Below, piece by piece: positions 12,001 to 22,158 of a stretch of 64,000 bases of DNA. The notes beneath the pieces were generated by a model, which saw nothing but the letters and a program-made list of their open reading frames with translations, was not told where the DNA came from and did not search any database. Location of the stretch: NCBI RefSeq assembly GCF_000143415.4, contig NW_003314291.1:1282517-1346516 (forward strand), in the 5' to 3' direction. The stretch comes from Selaginella moellendorffii (lineage: Eukaryota > Streptophyta > Lycopodiopsida > Selaginellales > Selaginellaceae). A program made the position numbers and the translations under genes. Each line of letters begins with the position of its first letter. Position 1 is the stretch's first letter.

Positions 12001-13473
12001 AGCTTCCATCACTTGAACCCAAAAGATCCGACATCCCTTCTTAGCTATTTTTTGAGTAGCTTTCGCAGTCAAGAACTTTGCATCCCAATCCTTTGAGGAG
12101 CGCTTCTGCAACTGGAAGGACACATCGGGACATCCTTTGGACTTCAACCTGATACGACTTTATCTAGCACCATAAATCCCTTTAATATATTTGTTGAAGA
12201 AATCCATATCAAACACCATCTGAAAATATGGTATCTTCAACACTACAAAGTCCACTCTTTCTTTCCACTTGGATATTTTTATTAGAACATCACTCACAAA
12301 TTTTATGGCTACTTGCCTACCTTCTGCAAACCGGAAGTGCCTAGGTGACATTTGCTCAACATTCAATCCTAACAACTTAACTAAGTCTTCAGATATCACA
12401 TTGTGCGTAGCTCCTGTGTCAATCATCACTCGAATTCGGTGTCCACGGACAAAGCCTACCAAATACATCAACAGGTCAATGTTTGCATTGATTGCGAGAA
12501 AAGCTTGAAGAAAGTAACGAAAGTAACTCACCTCCTCTTCCTCATAGTTTGCATTGAACAACTCGTCAACCCCTTCAGCTTCACCACCACTGTCTTCCCT
12601 CATAACATTAACACGAGACCTTGTTTTATGCTTGTTGGGACATTTCAAGGACCTATATCCCGACTCTCCACAATGGAAGCAATGACCCACACTACCCGTT
12701 TTGCTAGGAGTAAGGTTTGTAGGTTGCTACTGCTTGTACCCACCAAGAGGAGGAACAAAGGGCCTAGGACCAGAAGAAGTTACTAGTGGTCTCTAGCCAC
12801 CACCACCTTTGTTAACTATTGCTTGTGATAGAACCTGCCTTCTACCCTTTGTTTCTGATCACCTTGTTTATTCCCAGAATTTTTATTCTTGTCCGAGGTA
12901 CCAGCATACAACTATTGATATTGTTCTGTGAGTGAGTGACTAAAGGCAACTTGCTGCGTTGCCTTCTTACACTTTAGGTACTTTTTTGGTTTAAACTTCA
13001 AAATCTCATTGCGAGAAAGTGAACTTAAACCTTCCAAAAATAACTTCGAGCATCTTCGTCACTCATATTTGCAATCATACTGCGCTTCTGAGCAAACACA
13101 TTAACATAATGCATGAGGTCCCCTCACTGCTTTAACCACTGCAGCTCCGCGCGAAGTCTTAGACCAAGATCATCTGGCAAGTATTCCTTACGGATACGAG
13201 ACCACATCTTGGTCCAACTTCTCTTTTTCATCACACCTAGCACCACCAAATTTTGGCATGATTGGTGAGAAAGGATTACACGCATGCAACTTTTGTATGA
13301 TCATCTACATCTGCCACTATGATATAGTTTTCCATATCGTAGACCCAGTCTTCCAAAACTGGATAGTCCTACATGCCTCTGAAATTGGGTGGTTTCGGAG
13401 GCTTGAACTTTAAAACTTGTGCAACTAGGGGCGATTGCAAAACTTCATCGTCCTCAAAACTTGAAGAGGAGTC
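9061..13473 (-). pseudogene. Family-1 element C gag-pol, broken and 5'-truncated
   Basis: Minus-strand gypsy polyprotein in pieces. In coding order: gag part (13473 to about 12700), a zinc knuckle CFHCGESGYRSLKC near 12680 in which the usual His is Tyr, protease (MIDTGATHNVIS near 12420), reverse transcriptase (GLCNAPATF near 11440; the YIDD active site reads YIND), RNase H (near 10920), integrase zinc domain (CPICQQC near 10180), integrase core and chromodomain (9061-9363). Many stops and frameshifts break it. Both the Asp-to-Asn change in the polymerase site and the knuckle change argue against function. The gag N-terminus and 5' LTR are missing: the sequence stops at 13473 where the family-2 LTR starts. 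Confidence 0.85.
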
Positions 13474-14620
13474 TGTAAGGAACCAACTCGCCGAGGTGTC
13501 GTAGGCTAAAGGAACCCCGAAAGCATGACCAAAATGACAAAGAGTTCATCGGATGGGACCAAGTCGAAGATCGAGTCCAAGACCGACTCTAGGACCGAGT
13601 TCGAGATAGAGTCCGGAATCGAGTCCGAGACCGACTCGGGGACCGAGTTCGAGTCCGAGTTCGAGACCGAGTTCGAGACGGAGTCCGAGATCCGAAATCG
13701 GGTCCGAGACCGAGTCCGAGGTCGAGTCCGAGGTCGGGTCCGAGATCGGGTCCGAGATCGAGTCCGTGATCGAGTCCGAACCCGAATCCGAAGTCGGATC
13801 CGAAATCGGGTCCGAGATCGAGCCAAAGACTAAGTCCAAATACTAATACGGGTCAAGGGGTGAAAGCCCAAAGCGTGCGTCTCCCAGGGGGGGGGGCTGC
13901 AGGGGGTTCCAAAAGTATAGTAGGGATAGTGAGGTCCAGGAACCAGTTTTGAAGGGACTCTCCAGTTGGGCTTCCAAACCGACTTGAGGTTGGGACTGGG
14001 ACTAAGGGGCCTTGGGTGGGAGTGAGCATGGACTTGGCTGGTGCCGGAGGGGCCATCCAAGGAAGTGCTCAAGAGCAGCTCCCACTCCCGAAAGGGAAAC
14101 CGATTGCGGTGCTCCCGGCTCATGTGGAGTGGTGCCCCACTTGAGTACCATGCGGCTCATTGGTCCTCGCCCTTCCTAGGGGCTTGGGCCTTCCTTCGGG
14201 ACGGAAGTGGGGGGCGAGAGGTACCCATACCGGGCCGTTAGGCCACGGTGTTTCGCCCCGGCGTCCCGAAGCAAGTGTTGCACTCAAGACTTGGGATTTA
14301 GAGGGTCCCATGATCAAGTCTTGTGGTACCAAGGGATGTTAGGAACCTAGAAGCTTGGTGTGCTTGGCTGCTTGTGCTTGCGGGGAGTGTAGCCGAACCT
14401 TAAGTCCAGTCTAACCCGGGGAGGGGGATTGGGAGTGATTTGGGAATCCGTGGAAGGATGGCTAACACTCCGTTGCTCGTGCAGTGAGTAGCTGAAACCA
14501 AGTAGGAGTTGGTACCATAGGCGAGAACCTTGGCAAGGGAACTTAGCAAAAGCCAAGGCAGTGTTGGACGGATAGACGAGGTAAGCTGGCAAATTGGAAA
14601 GGAAAAATTTGTGGCTTACA
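13474..14620 (+). repeat. Family-2 copy 1 5' LTR
   Basis: Starts TGTAAGGAACC and ends GTGGCTTACA, giving a short terminal inverted repeat (TGTAAG/CTTACA). It holds a GAGTCC/GAGATC-type hexamer array (about 13555-13835), the G-run core (13858-13931), and downstream GC-rich sequence. ORFs of about 100 codons within it are by-products of the hexamer periodicity. Confidence 0.9.
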
Positions 14621-14623
14621 ATT

Positions 14624-14636
14624 TGGTATCGGAGCC
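14624..14636 (+). other. Primer-binding site, tRNA-Met type
   Basis: TGGTATCGGAGCC lies three bases after the 5' LTR. It matches the usual plant initiator tRNA-Met primer-binding sequence (TGGTATCAGAGC) except for one central base. Confidence 0.85.
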
Positions 14637-14679
14637 TTTATCTCAGTTCTAGCGAAGGATAGAGGCGGATTGCTGGGAG

Positions 14680-17600
14680 ATGGCAAGGGCAGGGCGTAAG
14701 CGAACCCAGGCGGAGACGGAACCTCCGCCGGAGCTGGAGCCTCCGGTTGAACAAGAGGCTATGGATGAGGAATCCTTGCATGAGGAGGACTCCAGTGAGG
14801 AAACTTCCAAACAGGAGTCCGGTGGCGAGGTTCGGTCGTCCAAGGCTCGATTGGACGTGCTAGAAGGACAGTTGGCACAGACCAATGCCCTGCTGGAGAC
14901 TCTCGTACGCAAGTTAAAGCGTGACGAGAAGCGGAAGAAAAAGCGAAAGACTGCGGATGCTGGCAGCGCAGAAGGTGCGGACCCTTCGGCAGGGACTGAG
15001 GCAAAACCTGACAAGGTCGAACAGACCGAAGTGGAATCAGTCCCTCAGGCAGTTCCCAAGTACAAACCAAAGCCCCCACCGGTGTTCAAGGGAGTGAACG
15101 ACTATAAGGTTGTGGAGGATTGGTTTTACGATATGGAGGACTACTTCCGAGCGTTGCGGTTACCGAGCTCGGAGAAGGTCCCATGTGCAAAACCATACTT
15201 GGCAGATAATGCCAAGTCTTGGTGGAGAACAACGGAGGCCAACGAAGGACCGGTGGCCACCTGGGACATGATGAAGGCGAGGATCCGCGCGACATACGTT
15301 CCTCCGAATGCCACTCTGCATCTGAGAGATGAGTTGAGTAGGCTGAAGCAGACTGGAACCATCCAGGAATATGTGAATGGGTTCATGGCAAAGAGGATAC
15401 TTGTCACGGACATGGGGGATATGGATGCGTTCCATGCCTTTATATCAGGTTTGCAAACCTGGGCTCGCGGTGAGGTGATGCGCTGGAACCCGACCAACTA
15501 CAAGGAAGCGTTGGATGCGGCCATCAAGGTGCATTTCAACGATAACCTGCGAAAGGGGAACACGACGGGGTCGGGATCCACGTTTCACAAAGGGGCCAAA
15601 CCGAGGGGAACATATAGCAAGGGGAAATTCAAGAAGAGTTTCTCTAAGAATGAGTCCTCGGGGTTCCGGAAAGGCAAATCCGGTGGCCAGCGAGCGAGTA
15701 CGTGGGGAAGTCAAGCGAAAAGAGACAAACCCACGGATAAGAAGGTCAAGTCGTATAGCAGCGTGGGCAACAACGTATGCTACAACTGCGGCGAAGCGGG
15801 ACACTTCTCAAGGGAATGTCCCTACCCGAAGAAGGCCAGAGCCAATATGGCCATCAAGTCGGGTGAAGTCCAAACTGAGGTATGTGATCCAGTCCCTAAC
15901 TCAAAGTTACTCATTACACGAGCAACTTTGGTAGAGAGTCGTTCGCGACATCTACTAGCCCTCCGAGGGAAGCTCGGAGGTAGCTTTGTTAAGATCCTTA
16001 TTGACACGGGTGCTTCGGATAATTTTGTGGCTGCAGACATAGTCCGGCAAGCCGGACTAACGGTGCAGCGGCTAGGCGAACCAAGGACTATAGAGTTTGT
16101 TCAAGGTAGCCAAAGCACCGATGAGGTACTTCGACAAGCGAGAGTCGAAGTGGGGACATGGAAAGTGGACATGGATTTCACCGTCTTGGACATGGCGGGA
16201 TTTGACGTGATCTTCGGAATGGATTGGTTTAATCGGTTCGTGGTGGCCCTGCATGGACAAGGTAGGAACCTTGTGGTATTGGCGAATGCCCAAGGAAGAA
16301 GATCTAGGGTGGAGGCCCAGGATCTAAAGGTAGGGCAAAGCAAGGCCAAAGAGTCATGCTTAAACCTGGTGTCCACGAGAGGACAACTCACTAAAGGAAC
16401 TAAGGCAGCCTTTTTGTGCTTACTCTCGGTGAAGAGTGACAAAAAGACAAGAACGGAAGAAGTACCTTTAGTGATCCAGCAGGTGCTGGACCAATTCCAG
16501 GATACCATGCCAGAGGAGCTACCGGCGGGGTTGCCCCCCGCACGACCGATAGAACATAAGATTGAGCTGGTCGAGGGTGCTGAGGCGGTGGTTCGTCCAC
16601 CCTATCGATTGAACGAAAAAGAACTCAAGGAGCTCAAGAGCCAACTAGAGGAGTTGGTGGACAAAGGGTATGTTAGGTTGAGCAAGTCACCGTATGGGGC
16701 GCCGGTGCTATTTGTGAAAAAGAAAGATGGATCTATACGCATGTGCATAGACTACCGGTTGCTCAACAAGTATACCAAGAAGAACAAGTACCCTTTGCCA
16801 AGGATCGAGGACCTGTTCGATAGGTTGGGAAAGGCAAAATACTTCTCGAGGATTGACCTAAGGTCAGGATACTACCAAATCAGGGTAGCTGAGGAAGATG
16901 TCGAGAAGACAACCTGTCGAACGAGGTATGGGAGCTTTGAGTTTTTGGTGATGCCCTTTGGGCTGTGCAATGCGCCGGCAACATTTTCGGCGTTGATGAA
17001 CCACATCTTTGTACCCTATCTGGATCGCTTCGTGGTCGTCTATATTGACGACATCTTGATCTATAGCGAGACGCTAGAGGAGCATGCCGAACACTTGGCG
17101 AAGGTGTTTGAGAAACTAAGGGAACACAAACTGTATGCTAAAGAGAGCAAATGTAACTTTGCTCAACAAGAGGTAAAGTTTCTCGGGCATGTGGTGGGCC
17201 AGGACGGGCTCAAGGTGGACCCGGAGAAGGTCCAAGCGATCCAGGAATGGGAACGACCATCGAATGTACATGAGTTAAGGGCGTTCCTGGGGCTATGCAA
17301 CTACTATCGAAAGTTTATCAGACACTATTCGAGAGTAGCCCTGCCCTTAACGGACCAAACAGGAAAAGGGAAGATGGTATGGACAGCGGAATGCGAGGCG
17401 GCATTCGTCCACCTCAAAGGGAAGTTGAGGAAGGCTCCGGTGTTGGCATTACCAGACTTTGGTAAGGACTTTGAGGTAGACACGGATGCTTCGGACTTTG
17501 CGTTGGGCGCAGTTTTGAAGCAAGACAACCATCCAGTAGCGTTCTTCTCGAAGAAGCTGGACAAGGCTCAACGGAAGTGGCCTGCCCACGAGAAAGAATT

Positions 17601-19500
17601 GTTTGCGGTGGTCAAGGCGCTCAAGGAGTGGCGACACTACCTTGGGAGACACTTCAAGGTTTACACGGACAATGTGGCAACGAAACACTTCTTGTCACAG
17701 CCCGACCTAAGGGGAAAACAAGGTCGGTGGGCCAATGCTTTGGCCGAGTTTGATTGCGAGATCCTGTACAAGCCTGGGAAGAGCAACATCGTGGCAGATG
17801 CGCTAAGTCGAAAAGCGAGCTTGAAGTTGGCGATATCTAGCGCGACAGCAACCTTTTGGGACGATGTGCGGACCGCATACGAGAGTGATGGTCTAGCACA
17901 AGAAGTGTTGCTGAGGAATCTGGAGGCGCGGGAAGCTCACCAGAGAGGTGAGCTGCCAACGGAAGAGAAAACGGGCTATGCGGAACGCAACGGACTCATA
18001 TATTACAAGCAAACGAGGGTGTATGTTCCAGAAGGGGAACTAAGGAAAGTAGCCTTGGAAGAGTGTCATGACGGACCTCTTGCGGGACACGGCGGAGTGC
18101 CCAAGACGATGGGCTTACTCAAAAGGAAGTATCACTGGCCGGATATGGCTAAGGACGTCCAAGACTATGTAAAGACATGTCCAACATGTCAGCAGGTCAA
18201 AGCCGTGACGAAGGCTAGTGGGGGCTTGTTGCAAAGCATCCCCATTCCAGATCGTCCGTGGAAATGTCTCACGATGGACTTCATCACGGGACTACCCCCA
18301 AGCGAGGGGTTCGATGCGATATTCGTGGTGGTGGACCGATTTTCAAAGATGGCACATTTCATACCCACCACAACGGATGTGGATGCGGAAGGTGTGGCGA
18401 AGCTGTTCTTCGAACAAGTGGTTCGAGTGTGGGGAAGGCCGGAAGAGATTATCTCAGATCGAGATAAGATCTTCACCAGTAGGTTCTGGAGGACACTCCT
18501 AGAACAGTATCGCACCAAGTTGAAATTCAGCACGGCCTATCACCCACAGACAGGTAATGGGTATTGAGTCAAGATTGATGGCACTAACACTTCTTGACAG
18601 ACGGACAAACGGAAAGGGTGAATAGGCAGCTGGAGGATTATTTGCGATGCTATGTCTCGGGAGACCAGACCGACTGGGTAAGTCATTTGGGACTTGCGGA
18701 AATGTGTTATAACAACTCACCACATTCGAGCATCGGGGTGAGTCCATGGGAAGTCATCAATGGGCGAGCTATTGAAGGTCCTGTGGAACTCGGCGTGGCC
18801 GAGTATCATGGAGAGTTACCCGCAGTGGAGGCATTCACGGCGGAAAGACTCAACATTTGGAATCTAGTGAGGGATTCCTTGGAACGAGCTCAACAAAGGC
18901 AAACCAAGTACGCGAACCTAAAGCGCCGGGATGTAGAGTTCCAAGCTGGGGAGAAGGTGTGGCTGAACACCAAGAACCTTAGGCTACCAAGTGTGATCAG
19001 CCGAAAGTTGACCTCAAGGTAAAAATGCATGTATTCCTGTAAATGAATTGATCTTGAGTTCCTTAAGCAGGTTCGCGGGGCCTTACGAGATTGAGGCACG
19101 AATCNNNNNNNNNNNNNNNNNNNNNNNNNNNNNNNNNNNNNNNNNNNNNNNNNNNNNNNNNNNNNNNNNNNNNNNNNNNNNNNNNNNNNNNNNNNNNNNN
19201 NNNNCCAGTGTTCCATGTGAACTTACTCAAGCCGTACTTTGAGGATCCGCTTCGCAAGGACCAAGTAAGACCTTTACCTGAGGTTATCCAAGGGGAAGAG
19301 GAATACGAAGTCGAGGCCATCCTCAATGCGCGCAAGAGCAAGCGACAAGGACGCGAGGTGAGAGAGTTCCATGTGAAGTGGAAGGGATTTCCACACTGCG
19401 AAGCAACATGGGAACCGGAGGAGAACCTAGCGAACGCGCGAGATCTAGTGGAGGAATTTCTGCAAGGCAGAACTCTATGTACTTATGCAAAGTTCAATTA
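14680..19500 (+). CDS. Family-2 gag-pol polyprotein with two introns (chromodomain Ty3/gypsy)
   Basis: Joined coding exons 14680-18553, 18601-19018 and 19071-19500. The start is the first ATG after the primer-binding site. Order: charged acidic N-terminus (residues 1-110), gag (about 125-300), CCHC knuckle [14 protein letters not shown] (367-380), protease (LIDTGASDN, about 440), reverse transcriptase ([21 protein letters not shown] at 788), RNase H ([12 protein letters not shown]), integrase HHCC zinc domain (CPTCQQ), DDE core ([20 protein letters not shown]), GPY module (FAGPYEI) and a chromodomain ending near 19490 (FHVKWKGFP). Exon 1 is fully open for 1,291 codons. Without splicing, translation ends five codons after the intron-1 donor, just before the catalytic Glu. 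Exon 3 contains a 100-base N run; the other copy predicts only about 51 bases there. This copy could be functional. Confidence 0.9.
18554..18600 (+). other. Intron 1 (47 bp) in integrase of family-2 copy 1
   Basis: Starts GTAATGGG and ends TTCTTGACAG, with a CTAAC branch-like motif about 15 bases before the acceptor. Removing it joins ACA-G to AC-GGA and restores the conserved QTDGQTE block that is continuous in family 1. It is phase 1. Retained, it gives an early stop. The same intron is in copy 2 at 50437-50483. Confidence 0.9.
19019..19070 (+). other. Intron 2 (52 bp) in family-2 copy 1
   Basis: Starts GTAAAAATGC and ends CCTTAAGCAG. Splicing joins TCA-AG to G-TTC and rebuilds the conserved R-F-x-GPY block of the integrase C-terminus. 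It is phase 2. The 52 bases are identical in copy 2 (49967-50018). Reading through gives a stop within the first codon of the intron. Confidence 0.88.
19105..19204. other. Assembly gap of 100 N
   Basis: Exactly 100 N, a placeholder. Comparison with copy 2 indicates that about 51 bases of integrase C-terminus are missing, so the stated gap length is not real and would wrongly shift the reading frame. Confidence 0.95.
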
Positions 19501-19906
19501 AAAATATATCAATTTGCAAAGTTGAGCAAGTGGCATATGTTGGGACCCGAAGGCGCGCCGAAGGTGAGCTAATTAGCATGGGTTAGCTAGGTCGACCAGG
19601 CGTAGGGAGCTACGCCCGACTCCCTGCGGGGATGTCGAAACCGTAGACGTATTCTACGGAGGTTGGGTTCGAGTCCCAACCCCCTAGTAAAGCAAGGCTG
19701 GGTTCAAGTCCCGACCCTATACTAGGACGTGGTGAGGGGTGGAGTATAGGGACACCTATATTCCGTTGTCATGAGCTCTTGGCCGGGGAGGCTAACTTAG
19801 GCACACCGCTAAGTGGGGGGATGCCCCTGGAGACATGGTCAACAAGTCGTAGGATAAAATGAGACGTTCGATGTGGGCATCGAACTTCTTCTATGGGTGG
19901 TGGAGT
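19501..19906 (+). other. Family-2 3' UTR with serial hairpins, tRNA T-arm-like motifs and polypurine tract
   Basis: Visible stem-loops: 19591-19620 (GGCGTAG/CTACGCC), 19641-19659 (CCGTAGA/TCTACGG), 19662-19680 (GTTGGG/CCCAAC around TTCGAGT) and 19696-19716. The last two look like tRNA T arms and contain pol III B-box-like sequence: GGTTCGAGTCC at 19666-19676 and GGTTCAAGTCC at 19701-19711. The strip ends in GGGTGGTGGAGT (19895-19906), the likely polypurine tract. All of this is conserved in copy 2. No complete tRNA could be folded. Confidence 0.7.
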
Positions 19907-21054
19907 TGTAAAGAACCAACTCGCCGAGGTGTCGTAGGCTAAAGGAACCCCGAAAGCATGACCAAAATGACAAAGAGTTCATCGGATGGGACCAAGTCGA
20001 AGATCGAGTCCAAGACCGACTCTAGGACCGAGTTCGAGATAGAGTCCGGAATCGAGTCCGAGACCGACTCGGGGACCGAGTTCGAGTCCGAGTTCGAGAC
20101 CGAGTTCGAGACGGAGTCCGAGATCCGAAATCGGGTCCGAGACCGAGTCCGAGGTCGAGTCCGAGGTCGGGTCCGAGATCGGGTCCGAGATCGAGTCCGT
20201 GATCGAGTCCGAACCCGAATCCGAAGTCGGATCCGAAATCGGGTCCGAGATCGAGCCAGAGACTAAGTCCAAATACTAATACGGGTCAAGGGGTGAAAGC
20301 CCAAAGCGTGCGTCTCCCAGGGGGGGGGGGCTGCAGGGGGTTCCAAAAGTATAGTAGGGATAGTGAGGTCCAGGAACCAGTTTTGAAGGGACTCTCCAGT
20401 TGGGCTTCCAAACCGACTTGAGGTTGGGACTGGGACTAAGGGGCCTTGGGTGGGAGTGAGCATGGACTTGGCTGGTGCCGGAGGGGCCATCCAAGGAAGT
20501 GCTCAAGAGCAGCTCCCACTCCCGAAAGGGAAACCGATTGCGGTGCTCCCGGCTCATGTGGAGTGGTGCCCCACTTGAGTACCATGCGGCTCATTGGTCC
20601 TCGCCCTTCCTAGGGGCTTGGGCCTTCCTTCGGGACGGAAGTGGGGGGCGAGAGGTACCCATACCGGGCCGTTAGGCCACGGTGTTTCGCCCCGGCGTCC
20701 CGAAGCAAGTGTTGCACTCAAGACTTGGGATTTAGAGGGTCCCATGATCAAGTCTTGTGGTACCAAGGGATGTTAGGAACCTGGAAGCTTGGTGTGCTTG
20801 GCTGCTTGTGCTTGCGGGGAGTGTAGCCGAACCTTAAGTCCAGTCTAACCCGGGGAGGGGGATTGGGAGTGATTTGGGAATCCGTGGAAGGATGGCTAAC
20901 ACTCCGTTGCTCGTGCAGTAAGTAGCTGAAACCAAGTAGGAGTTGGTACCATAGGCGAGAACCTTGGCAAGGGAACTTAGCAAAAGCCAAGGCAGTGTTG
21001 GACGGATAGACGAGGTAAGCTGGCAAATTGGAAAGGAAAAATTTATGGCTTACA
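19907..21054 (+). repeat. Family-2 copy 1 3' LTR
   Basis: Same as the 5' LTR apart from a handful of changes (for example TGTAAAG at the start and TTATGGCTTACA at the end). It carries the same hexamer array (19988-20268) and core (20290-20363). The next bases at 21055 are coding sequence of element D. Confidence 0.9.
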
Positions 21055-21701
21055 AATTGGCACAGCGAACAGCTTTGTTAATGGCATCCAACAGGTCCTT
21101 GGGATCCTCCATGGTGAGCAACAAATCCTTGACACCGTTGTTGAGGCCGAAAATGAAATTGGTCAATTAGGGCCCACTCATCCCACTGAGTGTCCAAGGC
21201 AAGGTGTTGGAACTCTGCAGTGTAGATCAAGGCAGGACAAGATCCTTGAGAGAGACGTCTCATCTTTGTGGTAGCAGCCCGAACCCGATCCATCTCGCCA
21301 AAACATGCTTCGAGCTTCTCTTTGAACAATTGAAGATCCATCAGCTCTGGAACCATGACCCCTTTCATGCTCTTCTCTAGAAGAGGAGAAAACCATGACA
21401 AAGCTGCACCTTTGAGCAATGTTATAATCGCGCCAATTTGAGACTCGGGAGTGGGGTACCGCCGATGTTGAAGTGCGAAGATCAGCTCCATCTGGTTTAG
21501 GAATCTGTGAAGCTCCGAACGCTTGCTTGAAAATTTCGCCGGGAAACTCACCTTCAATTTAGGAACTTTGCTAGATCCTTGAGCCGAAAGTGAAGAAAGC
21601 TCCTGCTGCATGCGAAGAAGGGTCGCCTTCAGCTCGGTATTCTCAAATTGGATTTTTGCAAGGACTTTGACAAAGAAATCAAGATGGCTTGGAGGATCCA
21701 T
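21055..21701 (-). pseudogene. Element D gag, truncated (third gypsy-type family)
   Basis: Minus-strand gag-like ORF starting at the ATG at 21699-21701 (MDPPSHLDFF). It has a coiled-coil-like N-terminus, then LKVSFPAKFSSKRSELHRFL, GAALSWFSPLLE and a retrotransposon-gag-type C-terminal half. It differs from the gag of families 1 and 2. A one-base insertion near 21145 shifts the frame. The sequence is cut at 21055 by the family-2 3' LTR, so knuckle, protease and pol are absent. The overall pattern fits a Ty3/gypsy gag of another clade. Confidence 0.7.
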
Positions 21702-21797
21702 CGGCAAGAAGAAAGAAAAAGGGGGAAAAAAGGCAAAGGTAGTCAAACAATCAAAACGAGCTAAGCAAAAAACAAAAAAACACAATCTGAATCAAAC

Positions 21798-22158
21798 TGT
21801 CAAGACCCCCAACAAGATAAAGACTGGAAAATGCAAAAGACAAAGAGAAAAGCTAGTGGAAACAAAGAAGAGGCCTTAGACTGGCATTAATTCAGATTGT
21901 GGAGAAATGGAACAAGGCTAACCTATATATACTATAGGTTGATGAAGTTCCACCACTCTTGGATCGAAGAGGGCCTAAATATAGCTAAGGTCGAGGAGGC
22001 ACCACATCATCATTAGGAATGTAGCTCGAGACTTAGGAATCGTATAGGAAATCAGAGAGTCAGGAATAAGGAAGTGTCGCGAAAGTCAGAAATGTGGTCT
22101 GCAGGTCAGGAATCCGGCGAGAGTCAGGAATGTGGCAAGAATTGGGGGATTCCTGACA
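21798..22158 (-). mobile_element. Element D LTR (5' LTR on the minus strand)
   Basis: A 361-bp block whose minus strand starts TGTCAGGAATCCCCC and ends GGGGGTCTTGACA. It is immediately upstream of the D gag leader. It contains several degenerate copies of a CAGGAAT-type motif and a palindromic TATA region. On its right it abuts family-2 integrase sequence, so D inserted into an old family-2 copy. Confidence 0.7.
21921..21939 (-). promoter_or_regulatory. Candidate TATA region in LTR D
   Basis: A near-palindrome, CCTATATATACTATAGG, that reads as a TATA box on the element's coding strand. It lies about 125 bp before the LTR end, a plausible place for a retrotransposon promoter. Confidence 0.4.

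Larger units (their letters stand above)
13474..21054 (+). mobile_element. Family-2 Ty3/gypsy chromovirus, copy 1 (complete structure)
   Basis: About 7.58 kb: 5' LTR 13474-14620, primer-binding site, single gag-pol gene 14680-19500 with two introns, structured 3' UTR, polypurine tract and 3' LTR 19907-21054. The two LTRs differ at only about six positions plus a G-run length change, so insertion was recent. No 5-bp target duplication is seen: the left flank is GAGTC, the right AATTG. The left flank is gag of element C and the right flank is gag of the unrelated element D, which is hard to explain by simple insertion. Confidence 0.93.

Noticed and set aside
13506-13839. ORFs of about 100 codons on both strands made of Arg-, Ser-, Asp- and Glu-rich repeats
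   Set aside because: They lie in the LTR hexamer array. Open frames on three or more frames follow from the six-base period, not coding selection.
14647-18747. Numerous minus-strand ORFs opposite gag-pol
   Set aside because: No domain resemblance; they follow from GC-rich codon use of the true plus-strand gene.
19586-19716. A complete tRNA gene in the family-2 3' UTR
   Set aside because: T-arm-like hairpins are present, but no acceptor stem or proper anticodon loop could be assembled.
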